Source of the DNA: Verrucomicrobiota bacterium
Lineage (GTDB): Bacteria > Verrucomicrobiota > Verrucomicrobiia > Limisphaerales > J093
Assembly (NCBI GenBank): GCA_029907285.1
Contig: JARYMD010000298.1
Coordinates: forward strand, 1-5,699
Reading direction: 5' to 3'
Length of the DNA: 5,699 nucleotides
Of the stretch, positions 1-5,699 are shown in pieces (the first letter of the stretch is position 1; the number at the start of each line of letters is the position of its first letter). A program made the translations under genes and the position numbers. A model generated the notes under the pieces. It saw only the letters and a list, made by a program, of their open reading frames with translations, had not been told where the DNA came from and did no database searches.

Positions 1-633
1 CCTGCCGCCAGTGGCAAGAATCCGTTGATGCCCGTGGTAAGCAGCGGTTCCTCAAAGTCCGACGGCAATGTGTCCATGTTTGAAGAAAGGAAGCCGGTTT
101 TCTTTTCTGATTCTGACACTGTCGATTTGGTGGGCCGCAGCGCGCTCGATGATGTACGGGGAGCAGCAAGAGCCGAGGATGTTGTCCGGTCTGCCTTTAA
201 TCCGGTTGATGCGGCTGACACGCTTGGAGTCTTCAGGCGCGGCTTCAGCGACCGCGGTTCCGGGTCGGTTGGGCCGCGTGACGAGTTCCGGGCGTTGCTT
301 GGACTTGAGAAAAGTGGTGCGGCGGTGCCCGGCAGGGAGTTGATCGGCGGGGCGGGTGATTTGGTTAATACAAAGCCCGACCTTACAAGGCAGGAGATCA
401 ATCCTGTCGCGCCACGTTCGAGCGCGGGTGTTGGGAGCGCGGAACTGCCTTCTTTTCAAGAAAACCCGCTTGCTGCTGCACAGCAGAATCCTTTGCGATT
501 GCCCGGGTTGGACAATTTGCCGAGCAGGGCGTTTGGGTCGCCGGTCGCGGAATCTTCTCTTGCGCCGGTGATCGATCTGCCGAAGCGGACGATTTCACCG
601 ACCATTCTGCCTGTTCCCAAGAGGAGTTTTTAA
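1..633 (+). CDS. Hypothetical low-complexity protein, C-terminal part (5' end outside window)
   Basis: The frame is open from the first base to a TAA stop at 631-633, giving at least 210 residues; the true start lies upstream, since nothing marks the TTG/ATG codons at 25-30 as a real start. I do not recognise the protein. It is rich in Ser, Pro, Gly, Ala and Arg, with no membrane segment, no cysteine and no obvious catalytic motif, and looks largely disordered. The last third is Pro/Asn/Leu-rich, with short recurring phrases such as ENPLAAA/QNPLRLP and a basic tail with two similar pieces, LPKR and VPKR, ending in Phe. Tails like this occur in Verrucomicrobial envelope or secreted proteins, but no function can be assigned. 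Frame choice rests on the long open run to the window edge and on non-repetitive, protein-like composition; the overlapping antisense frames are less plausible. The downstream neighbour is convergent. Confidence 0.6.
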   Translation, partial: PAASGKNPLMPVVSSGSSKSDGNVSMFEERKPVFFSDSDTVDLVGRSALDDVRGAARAEDVVRSAFNPVDAADTLGVFRRGFSDRGSGSVGPRDEFRALLGLEKSGAAVPGRELIGGAGDLVNTKPDLTRQEINPVAPRSSAGVGSAELPSFQENPLAAAQQNPLRLPGLDNLPSRAFGSPVAESSLAPVIDLPKRTISPTILPVPKRSF

Positions 634-1361
634 TCCGAAAAGACCTCACCTGTGCCCCTGCCATCCCTTTGCGTTCAGCGGGCTAATCTTGTGTCAGGCT
701 CTGTTTCAGAGCAATTCGAACACAGATGCCAAACACAGCCTCTCACATTCGCTGCGCATTCATTTCGAGCGCACACGCAAAGTGGGCTGACTGCGCACCC
801 CGGCTGACGCACGGTCATTATCACAAGATCAGACCTGGCAAAGCCGTGTCTTTGTTAGGATACACTTCCAGCTTCAATGTCCCCTTTTTTGTCCAATTGA
901 ACCCCTAACCTGCGCCCTGATCCGTCTGGCTTGATCAGACCAGTGGCATTGGGTTCGGCCAAAATATCGTGTCTGTCACTCTATTTGGGGGTAAAATCGC
1001 ACAACACATTCCGCGGGTCAAACGGGCCGGGGTGGCAGCGAGGCGTCGTGGTGAAGTGGGGGCATTATTGGGGGAGTGTGTCACCGTTGCGCTACAGCAC
1101 GCAGAGAATCCCATGGACGACAGCTCTCGAACCGGCAAATTGACGCAGGGCGGCGTAGCGGCAACCGAATGATCACGGCAAGACAAGGCCTGTTGTTGCA
1201 GGCTTGGCGCTCCGCCGCGCCGCGCTCGCCGGGGGGATTTCGTCACCATCGGCGGCGATAACTTGAGATGAGTGATTGAATTCTTTGAGACAGGAGCCTT
1301 GAAGGATCACACGACATGCGGTCCGTCGCGAGCCGGGGTTGGCTCATCGAATTTTGCGGGA
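634..1361. other. Long convergent intergenic region without a convincing gene
   Basis: About 730 bases lie between the stop of the + strand gene and the stop of the - strand purF-like gene. Short open frames exist here (for example 969-1172 on + and 935-1249 on -), but their translations are Arg/Ala/Pro-rich, overlap one another in several frames and show no motif, so I treat them as chance. I found no tRNA, rRNA or recognisable riboswitch. Visible structure consists of small inverted repeats: GCTCTG/CAGAGC at 698-712, CTGATC/GATCAG at 917-938, a GCCTG/CAGGC hairpin at about 1186-1205, and GAGCC/GGCTC at 1330-1345, just past the purF-like stop. A run of six T at 885-890 follows a weak imperfect stem (858-882) and might act as a late terminator for the + strand gene. 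A decayed gene or an unrecognised small RNA cannot be excluded. Confidence 0.5.
698..712 (+). terminator. Small hairpin downstream of the first gene, possible weak terminator
   Basis: A perfect 6-bp inverted repeat (GCTCTG, loop TTT, CAGAGC) lies about 65 bases after the first gene's stop. No T-tract follows it, so it lacks the second half of an intrinsic terminator. It may be a 3' end structure or chance. Confidence 0.2.
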
Positions 1362-2762
1362 TCATTCGGCGCCGTCCCAGCAGTACGTGCACAGGCGGTC
1401 TTTGGGGAGGCCAATAGCGGCCACGAGATCAGGCAGCATTTGATACTGCAAGGTTGTCAGTGCGAGCCTGCGGCGGATGCGATCGACCATTTCTTTGAAC
1501 TTGTCCGAGGCGGGGTCGAGATAATCGGGAGGAGGCGGGCAATCGCGGCCTTCGATTTCAGCAATGGCGCGGCGGCCTGCGAGGTCGAGTTCGGACCTTG
1601 AGCGTGAGAAATTGAGGAATTTGCAGCCGTAGATAAGGGGTGGGCAGGCGGGTCGCATATGTACCTCTTTGGCGCCGTAATCGTACAGGCGGCGGATGGT
1701 ATCTTGGAGTTGTGTTCCGCGGACTATTGAATCTTCGCAAAAGAGGAGCCGTTTGCCCTGGATGAGTTCTCTGACAGGGATGAGCTTCATGCGTGCGATG
1801 AGATCGCGGACCTGTTGCTGTTGTGGCATGAAACTTCTTGGCCATGTGGGGGTGTATTTGACGAACGGGCGGCAGTAGGGGATTCCTCTTGCTGTTGCGT
1901 AGCCGAGAGCGTGGCTGGTGCCGGAATCAGGGATTCCGGCCACGGCATCCACATTGGCCGAGTCGCGTTTTGCAAGGGCAGCGCCGCAGCGGTAGCGAGC
2001 TGACTCGACGTTGACGCCCTCGTAGCTGGAGGCCGGGTAGCCGTAGTAAACCCAAAGAAAAGAGCAAATCTGGCAGCGGGCCGAGGGCATTATGACCTGT
2101 TCGATGCCTTCTGGTGTGAGGAAAACGGCTTCGCCCGGGCCGAGGTCGCGGACGGTCTCGTAACCAAGGTTCGGGAAAGCGCAGCTTTCCATTGCGGCTG
2201 CGTATCCGTGCGGGCCACGGCCTGTGACGACGGGTGTGCGCCCCAATCTGTCTCTTGCGGCGTAGAGTCCTTTTTGCGTGAGGAGGAGCATGGAACAGGA
2301 CCCTTTGATTGCGTTTTGTGCGATGGAGATGCCCTCGGTGAAAGTGGCGCCCTGATTGATGTAGATGGCGACCAGTTCTGTTGGGTTTACGCCGCCGGCG
2401 CTCATTTCGGAGAAATGGGCGGACCTCAGGCTGAAAGCATGCTTGATGAGTTCAGGGGCATTATCGATGCGGCCGACGGTGACGATTGCGTAATTGCCGA
2501 GGTGTGAGCCGATGATGAGCGGTTGATCGTCGGTGTCGCTTATGACGCCGATGCCCATTCGGCCTTTGAGGCGGTGGACATCGTGTTCGAACTTGGACCT
2601 GAACTGGGCATTTGAGATGTCGTGGATGTATCTTGTGTGAGTTTGCCCGTCGTAAACAGCCATTCCGCCCCGGTGAGTGCCGAGGTGCGAATGATAGTCG
2701 GTCCCGTAGAACAGGTCGGACACGCAATCGTATTTGGAGACCACGCCGAAAAAGCCGCCCAT
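1362..2762 (-). CDS. PurF-like amidophosphoribosyltransferase homologue with a degenerate glutaminase site
   Basis: The 466-residue product has PurF architecture and near-normal length. The N-terminal class II amidotransferase fold (about 1-225) is recognisable by HRGG (30-33), TELVA (128-132), AARDRLGRTPVV (168-179) and ESCAF (192-196). The phosphoribosyltransferase domain (about 230-400) has GIPDSGTSHALGYA (276-289) and the PRPP motif EDSIVRGT (343-350). Genuine PurF makes phosphoribosylamine from PRPP and glutamine, the first step of purine synthesis in the cytosol. Here the nucleophilic Cys is absent: the protein starts MGGFFG where PurF has MCGIVG or a processed CG. By manual alignment the usual Arg of HVRY is Ser75, the Asn of the oxyanion NG is Val96, and the Asp of SDSE is Pro127. 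Cys233, Cys380, Cys458 and Cys461 match the pattern of the four Fe-S ligands of Bacillus-type PurF. The ATG start is supported by homology beginning at residue 2; no Shine-Dalgarno is seen. It may use ammonia or another amine, or be a non-purine paralogue. Family assignment is firm; function is not. Confidence 0.9.
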   Translation of the reverse strand: MGGFFGVVSKYDCVSDLFYGTDYHSHLGTHRGGMAVYDGQTHTRYIHDISNAQFRSKFEHDVHRLKGRMGIGVISDTDDQPLIIGSHLGNYAIVTVGRIDNAPELIKHAFSLRSAHFSEMSAGGVNPTELVAIYINQGATFTEGISIAQNAIKGSCSMLLLTQKGLYAARDRLGRTPVVTGRGPHGYAAAMESCAFPNLGYETVRDLGPGEAVFLTPEGIEQVIMPSARCQICSFLWVYYGYPASSYEGVNVESARYRCGAALAKRDSANVDAVAGIPDSGTSHALGYATARGIPYCRPFVKYTPTWPRSFMPQQQQVRDLIARMKLIPVRELIQGKRLLFCEDSIVRGTQLQDTIRRLYDYGAKEVHMRPACPPLIYGCKFLNFSRSRSELDLAGRRAIAEIEGRDCPPPPDYLDPASDKFKEMVDRIRRRLALTTLQYQMLPDLVAAIGLPKDRLCTYCWDGAE

Positions 2763-2793
2763 AGACTCAAAAAGATGAATATGTTTGGTCTAG

Positions 2794-2821
2794 ACGATAG
2801 CGAGGCTGCCGCGGGTCTCAA
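2794..2821 (-). promoter_or_regulatory. Possible sigma70-type promoter of the purF-like gene
   Basis: On the - strand TTGAGA (2816-2821) is separated by 16 bases from TATCGT (2794-2799), about 31 bases before the ATG. This is five and four matches to the -35 and -10 consensus. It is found by eye only and is weak evidence, since such matches occur by chance. If real, it gives the purF-like gene its own transcript, starting downstream of the palindrome at 2837-2895. Confidence 0.25.
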
Positions 2822-2836
2822 GCACTGATTTGTCCT

Positions 2837-2895
2837 GCTTTCGCCAAAGCAAACTGCGTTTGCATTTCATGGTTTGGCGAAAGTGAGGCAGTTTG
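2837..2895 (-). repeat. Nested and competing inverted repeats between the oxidoreductase and purF-like genes
   Basis: A perfect 11-bp inverted repeat, CTTTCGCCAAA (2838-2848) and TTTGGCGAAAG (2873-2883), encloses a second perfect one, GCAAAC (2849-2854) and GTTTGC (2858-2863), with loop TGC. In the - strand transcript the inner stem stacks directly on the outer stem, giving 17 bp with a single 9-base bulge. Two alternative pairings compete: CAAACTGC (2850-2857) with GCAGTTTG (2888-2895), and GCTTT (2837-2841) with AAAGC (2846-2850). The outer stem starts 20 bases after the oxidoreductase stop and ends 75 bases before the purF-like ATG. No T-tract follows on either strand, so it is not a classic intrinsic terminator. 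It could be a transcript 3' end stabiliser, a factor-assisted terminator, an attenuator-like leader or a dispersed palindromic repeat. Confidence 0.7.
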
Positions 2896-2903
2896 ATGCT
2901 GTT

Positions 2904-4580
2904 TCAGCGGCTTTGCCATTCAAGGATTTGGCGGTCGGCTCGGAGGCGGTTTTGGAGTGCGGGAATTGAGACCTGCTGGACTGTTGTATTGGCTTCTATT
3001 GCCAGGGCGGCTGCAGTTGCGGCTGACTGGCCCAGGACCATGAAGACCGGCTCCATGCGAATTGAGCCATAAGCGATGTGTGAAGCTGACAGGCAAACTG
3101 GGACAAGGAGGTTCTCGCAATGCCGGGCTTTGGGCACTATGGCGCGGTAGGAGATTGGATAAGGTTTCATTGGGGGTACCTGTACGTCGCCTTCGTTCTC
3201 AACGCGGCCATTCTTGACGATGCGCTGGCAATTGTGTGAGTCCATGTTATAGGCGGCGAGCCCGACCGAATCCTCGGCGGTGCGGTTGTAACGGCAGTTG
3301 TGTTCGGTCATGACGTAATCTGAGATCATGCGGCGCGCTTCGCGGACATAGAGTTGCGATGGCCATCCACCGGTTTCGACGAATTCGTCTTTGCAAGGCC
3401 CCCACTGTTGCATTTCGGCGCGGATGTTTTGGGGAACTCGCGGGTTGATGGCGAGGAAGTGGATGAACCCGCGGATGTAATTTTCATGCTGGCGGGCGAT
3501 TCGTTCGCGATCTGTGAGGGAGGCGTTTGGGTAATCCCAGTTCATGCCGATGAAATCGGTCGAAAACGCGCCGTTGTTATTGATGTCGGTTTTGTGGTTT
3601 GGCATCCAGATCGGGTTCCAGAGCTGGTCGAGGGTGGGGCGTTTTCCTGCGGCGACGAGCGCTTCGAGGTATCGTGCGAGAAGTTCGTAATCTGACTCGC
3701 GGTAGTTTGGCGGGGGCACGAGTGGCAGGCGATTGGCTGCGTTTGTGGTGAAACATAGGCGGTAATTATATGCTTGAACGCGGCGGTCGCCTTGACCGGG
3801 GACACCGCCGTCGCCTGGCTGGATGAAAGGCAGGAGGCCGCTTTTGGGGTCACCCGGTTTGATGTAAGGGTCAACCGGGACGAGGAATTGATGTTTTGGT
3901 GTTTCGGCTCTGATTCCGTTGAGAGTTTCGCCATAGGCGGCATTTGCTTCACGTCCGACGTGGTATGGGACGCCTGCGGCGGCCATCAGATCGCCCTCGT
4001 AGGAGGCGTCGATGAAAACTCTGGCTCTGAAAACAGTGCCGGGTGTTGTTGTGATTTCTGCGATTTTGCGGCCGCGGCGTGAGATTTTTTGGAGAGGATG
4101 CCGGAGATAGACTGGCACGCGGGCTTCGGCGAGCATTTCATTGAATACGGCGCTTGCGACGCGCGGTTCGAACGTCCACATGGTTGCGTCAGCGGCGTCG
4201 AGGCTGGATGCCTGGACCTGGCCGCTGCGTTTTTTGGCAAAATACTCTGCACGCGTTTCGAACACCCACGCGCGGTCCGAGGTGTAGTGTTTGGCGATGC
4301 GTTGATAAAACTCGCGGGAGACACCGCCGATAGCGGCTTTATTGCCGATGTCGGTGGCGCCAAGGCCGCCGGTGGTGAGCCCGCCGATGTGAAAACCTTG
4401 TTCGACAATGACGACACTGTGGCCCATGCGCGAAGCTTGAACGGCAGCGGCGATGCCGCCGGAAGTGGCGCCGAACACACAGATGTCTGATTCGACGGTT
4501 TCGGAGTGCAGCGACGCGGCAAAGGCTATTGCTGCCAATGAGGAGGCAAGGGTGCCAAGCTGTTTGGTTTTGTGAATCAT
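2904..4580 (-). CDS. Secreted FAD-dependent oxidoreductase (FAD_oxidored-type family)
   Basis: This 558-residue protein begins with a signal peptide: Lys4 and Lys6, a hydrophobic Leu/Ala-rich stretch (about 8-23), then a polar region with probable cleavage near residues 24-29. The FAD-binding Rossmann segment follows: DICVFGATSGG (32-42) with the Gly-rich turn at 37-42, Glu60 ending strand 2 (VVIVE, expected to bind the ribose), then GGLTTGGLG (66-74). VFIDASYEGDLMAAAGV (188-204) is the second conserved block. The C-terminal block YGSIRMEPVFMVLGQSAATA (504-523) would close the FAD site. These features match the FAD_oxidored group, common in Verrucomicrobiota and Planctomycetota and often found with polysaccharide degradation genes; the substrate is unknown. 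It probably acts outside the cytoplasm. No twin-arginine is visible, although FAD enzymes are often exported folded. The ATG is chosen because the signal peptide starts there; no Shine-Dalgarno precedes it. The CII-like gene lies 81 bp upstream on the same strand and could be co-transcribed. Confidence 0.88.
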   Translation of the reverse strand: MIHKTKQLGTLASSLAAIAFAASLHSETVESDICVFGATSGGIAAAVQASRMGHSVVIVEQGFHIGGLTTGGLGATDIGNKAAIGGVSREFYQRIAKHYTSDRAWVFETRAEYFAKKRSGQVQASSLDAADATMWTFEPRVASAVFNEMLAEARVPVYLRHPLQKISRRGRKIAEITTTPGTVFRARVFIDASYEGDLMAAAGVPYHVGREANAAYGETLNGIRAETPKHQFLVPVDPYIKPGDPKSGLLPFIQPGDGGVPGQGDRRVQAYNYRLCFTTNAANRLPLVPPPNYRESDYELLARYLEALVAAGKRPTLDQLWNPIWMPNHKTDINNNGAFSTDFIGMNWDYPNASLTDRERIARQHENYIRGFIHFLAINPRVPQNIRAEMQQWGPCKDEFVETGGWPSQLYVREARRMISDYVMTEHNCRYNRTAEDSVGLAAYNMDSHNCQRIVKNGRVENEGDVQVPPMKPYPISYRAIVPKARHCENLLVPVCLSASHIAYGSIRMEPVFMVLGQSAATAAALAIEANTTVQQVSIPALQNRLRADRQILEWQSR

Positions 4581-4661
4581 AAATGATCAAGATTTGCGTC
4601 GATGCGAGTTGAGTTTGCGCTGAGACCGTTTGATACAGCGCGGTTGCGGGGGGCATCGGTC

Positions 4662-5147
4662 TTATTGCGGCGGCTGGGCCGGTGTGGCGGGCTGGCGCAT
4701 GGGCGCGAAGTTGCCCTCTTCGCAGCAGCGGACGAAGCCTTCTGTGGCGGACTTGAGGTCTTCCCAGCGAGCTCTGATGGCAGCGGCTTCCTGTTTTGAG
4801 ATTGCGTTGTCGATTGCGGCCTTGGCTATGACAGCGAGGAGGTCGGCAAACTCTTGAACGACCAGGTTTGTTGCGGGGACGAGGCACTCAGGGTGCAGCC
4901 AGAGGCCTTTGGGATTCTTGATGAAGAAACCTCCGCTTTGCTCGCAAATCCACTGGGCAATTCGTGTGTCGCCTGTTGAGCGGATGAGGGCGGCGACGCG
5001 GTCCAACGGGTTGACGGTGCCGCTGCCGGTGTTTTCTGCGGGCTCGGCCCACTTGTAGATCAGGGAGAGTGAAAGTCCGAGGTCATCAGAGATTTTCTTC
5101 GGGTTCGAGCTGTCGTAAACTTGGCGGAGGAGTTCATGGGATTGCAT
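4662..5147 (-). CDS. Small phage-CII-like helix-turn-helix protein, putative DNA-binding regulator
   Basis: Read from the ATG at 5147 the product has 161 residues. A 12-residue extension to a TTG at 5183 is possible but looks less like protein, and neither start has a clear Shine-Dalgarno. A helix-turn-helix candidate lies at about 17-35 (KKISDDLGLSLSLIYKWAE), followed by NPLDRVAALIRSTGDTRIAQWI (about 47-68), a segment resembling phage CII/CP76-type regulators. The middle contains GGFFIKNP and a Cys in HPEC. A helical region (about 98-142) with alternating hydrophobic and charged residues may oligomerise. The tail is Pro/Gln/Ala-rich, ending PATPAQPPQ. No membrane segment or signal is present. 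I recall similar small proteins in Verrucomicrobiota chromosomes, but not a characterised one. No other phage genes surround it. It is transcribed away from mlaE and may regulate the shared intergenic region, which is inference from position. Confidence 0.72.
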   Translation of the reverse strand: MQSHELLRQVYDSSNPKKISDDLGLSLSLIYKWAEPAENTGSGTVNPLDRVAALIRSTGDTRIAQWICEQSGGFFIKNPKGLWLHPECLVPATNLVVQEFADLLAVIAKAAIDNAISKQEAAAIRARWEDLKSATEGFVRCCEEGNFAPMRQPATPAQPPQ

Positions 5148-5254
5148 GGGCAAGAGGATGCTGATTGTGCTGCGGGTTGGCAAGGGTGAAACTGTTTTGC
5201 GGTGGTGGAATATCAGTGCAAAAGGTTGTGGAATCTGCTAGTGGTTGGTGGAAC
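5148..5254. promoter_or_regulatory. Divergent intergenic region with spaced repeats, likely promoter/operator
   Basis: The 107 bases between the divergent CII-like and mlaE starts should hold promoters for both. Two near-identical direct repeats, GGTGGTGGAATAT (5201-5213) and GGTTGTGGAATCT (5224-5236), are 23 bases apart. A shorter third copy, GGTTGGTGGAAC (5243-5254), abuts the mlaE ATG. Spacing of the TGGAA cores is 23 and 20 bases, about two helical turns, as expected of protein sites on one DNA face. No convincing -35/-10 pair was found by eye. The operator role is inference. Confidence 0.4.
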
Positions 5255-5699
5255 ATGATACGGGAGTTTGCAGAATGGTTTGAGGACCAACTTACCGGGC
5301 TGGGCCGGTACTCGCTTTTGTGTGCCGAGACCGGGCTTGCGATGGTGACGCAGCGTTTGTCGTTCAGCGATCTGCTGTATCAGTTGCATTTCATAGGGGT
5401 CAAGTCGCAGGCGGTTGTTGGTATCACCGGGGCGTTCACGGGGATGGTATTGTGCGCGCAGACGTTTTTCCAGTTTCACAAGGTCAAGATGGATACTGCG
5501 ACGCTTGCGGTGGTGAGCGTGTCGATGGGAAGTGAACTTGGGCCGGTGTTGACGGGCCTGATGGTGGCCGGGCGCGTTGGCGCTGCAATGGCGGCGGAGC
5601 TGGGGACGATGCGTGTTACGGAGCAGATAGACGCGTTAAGGACATTGGCGACGCATCCGATTGATTACCTTGTGGTGCCGCGGGTATTGGCGACATTGC
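5255..5699 (+). CDS. mlaE: MlaE-type ABC transporter permease (N-terminal 148 residues; runs off window)
   Basis: The open frame continues to the window end; 148 of roughly 260 residues expected for the family are present. The segment ELGPVLTGLMVAGRVGAAMA (94-113), followed by AELGTMRVTEQIDAL (114-128) and HPIDYLVVPR (134-143), is the MlaE family signature. Before it, IGVKSQAVVGITGAFTGMVL (47-66) is the first hydrophobic permease segment. The N-terminus (1-46) is amphipathic and partly acidic, like the interfacial helix of MlaE. The protein is an inner-membrane subunit of an MCE-type transporter that moves phospholipids between the membranes of Gram-negative cells; the ATPase (mlaF) and MCE protein (mlaD) are expected just beyond the window. 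ATG 5255 is preferred because homology starts there. A GTG at 5228 would add nine residues (ESASGWWN after the start). Upstream GGTGGA sits too close to the ATG for a good Shine-Dalgarno. Confidence 0.93.
   Translation, partial: MIREFAEWFEDQLTGLGRYSLLCAETGLAMVTQRLSFSDLLYQLHFIGVKSQAVVGITGAFTGMVLCAQTFFQFHKVKMDTATLAVVSVSMGSELGPVLTGLMVAGRVGAAMAAELGTMRVTEQIDALRTLATHPIDYLVVPRVLATL

Noticed and set aside
726..908. 60-codon + strand open frame starting with ATG
   Set aside because: Composition is unlike a protein, it matches no recognised family, and hairpin-rich and T-rich non-coding features lie next to and inside it.
935..1249. Open frame of 104 codons on the - strand in the large intergenic region
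   Set aside because: Its translation is Arg/Pro/Ser/Ala-rich with no motif, overlaps several equally open + strand frames and has no supporting start signal.
1330..1345. GAGCC/GGCTC hairpin just after the purF-like stop as an intrinsic terminator
   Set aside because: The stem is only 5 bp and no T-tract follows on the - strand, so it is not listed as a terminator.
3986..4522. 178-codon - strand frame inside the FAD oxidoreductase gene
   Set aside because: It is an out-of-frame shadow of a gene with clear FAD-binding motifs; its translation is Ser/Pro/Ala-rich low complexity.
4339..4887. 182-codon - strand frame spanning the CII-like/oxidoreductase junction
   Set aside because: Arg/His-rich shadow translation that conflicts with two better supported genes on the same strand.
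5213..5479. 88-codon - strand frame opposite the start of mlaE
   Set aside because: The + strand frame has an unmistakable MlaE signature; the antisense frame has no motif.
1..5699. CRISPR array, insertion sequence, integrase, tRNA or toxin-antitoxin pair
   Set aside because: I looked for regular direct repeats, transposase motifs, a tRNA T-loop pattern and small overlapping gene pairs and saw none.

Overview
This window looks like an ordinary chromosomal segment of a Gram-negative, moderately G+C-rich bacterium. A member of the Verrucomicrobiota (Pedosphaera/Limisphaera-type) or a relative in the PVC group fits best. That placement is inference from gene content: an MlaE-type lipid permease implies an outer membrane, the secreted FAD oxidoreductase family is abundant in Verrucomicrobiota and Planctomycetota, and the small CII-like HTH protein resembles ones I associate with these phyla. 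Start codons mostly lack a Shine-Dalgarno sequence, which is compatible. No database search was possible.

Layout. The first 633 bases hold the 3' end of a + strand gene for an unrecognised, low-complexity, proline/serine-rich protein. Next comes about 730 bp without a convincing gene (634-1361), between convergent genes. Three genes follow on the - strand, listed in window order (transcription runs the other way): a PurF-like amidophosphoribosyltransferase homologue (1362-2762), a secreted FAD-dependent oxidoreductase (2904-4580), and a small phage-CII-like helix-turn-helix protein (4662-5147). A 107-bp divergent intergenic region with spaced repeats then leads to a + strand mlaE gene (from 5255) that runs off the window end.

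The most notable gene is the PurF homologue. Its amidotransferase domain is recognisable, but the N-terminal catalytic cysteine is replaced by glycine, and the arginine, oxyanion-hole asparagine and aspartate of the glutamine site also appear lost. The PRPP-binding motif and the four cysteines expected to bind an Fe-S cluster are kept. It is probably not a normal glutamine-dependent PurF. I recall similar MGGFFG-starting proteins in Bacteroidetes and Clostridia, so the family itself is probably known but functionally unassigned.

The second notable element is a compact set of nested and competing inverted repeats (2837-2895) between the oxidoreductase stop codon and the purF-like start. The CII-like gene, oxidoreductase and purF-like gene share a strand, with gaps of 81 and 141 bp. 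The first two could be co-transcribed, while the palindrome probably separates or differentially controls the third. I see no functional link between these genes beyond proximity, and no mobile element, CRISPR array, tRNA or rRNA.
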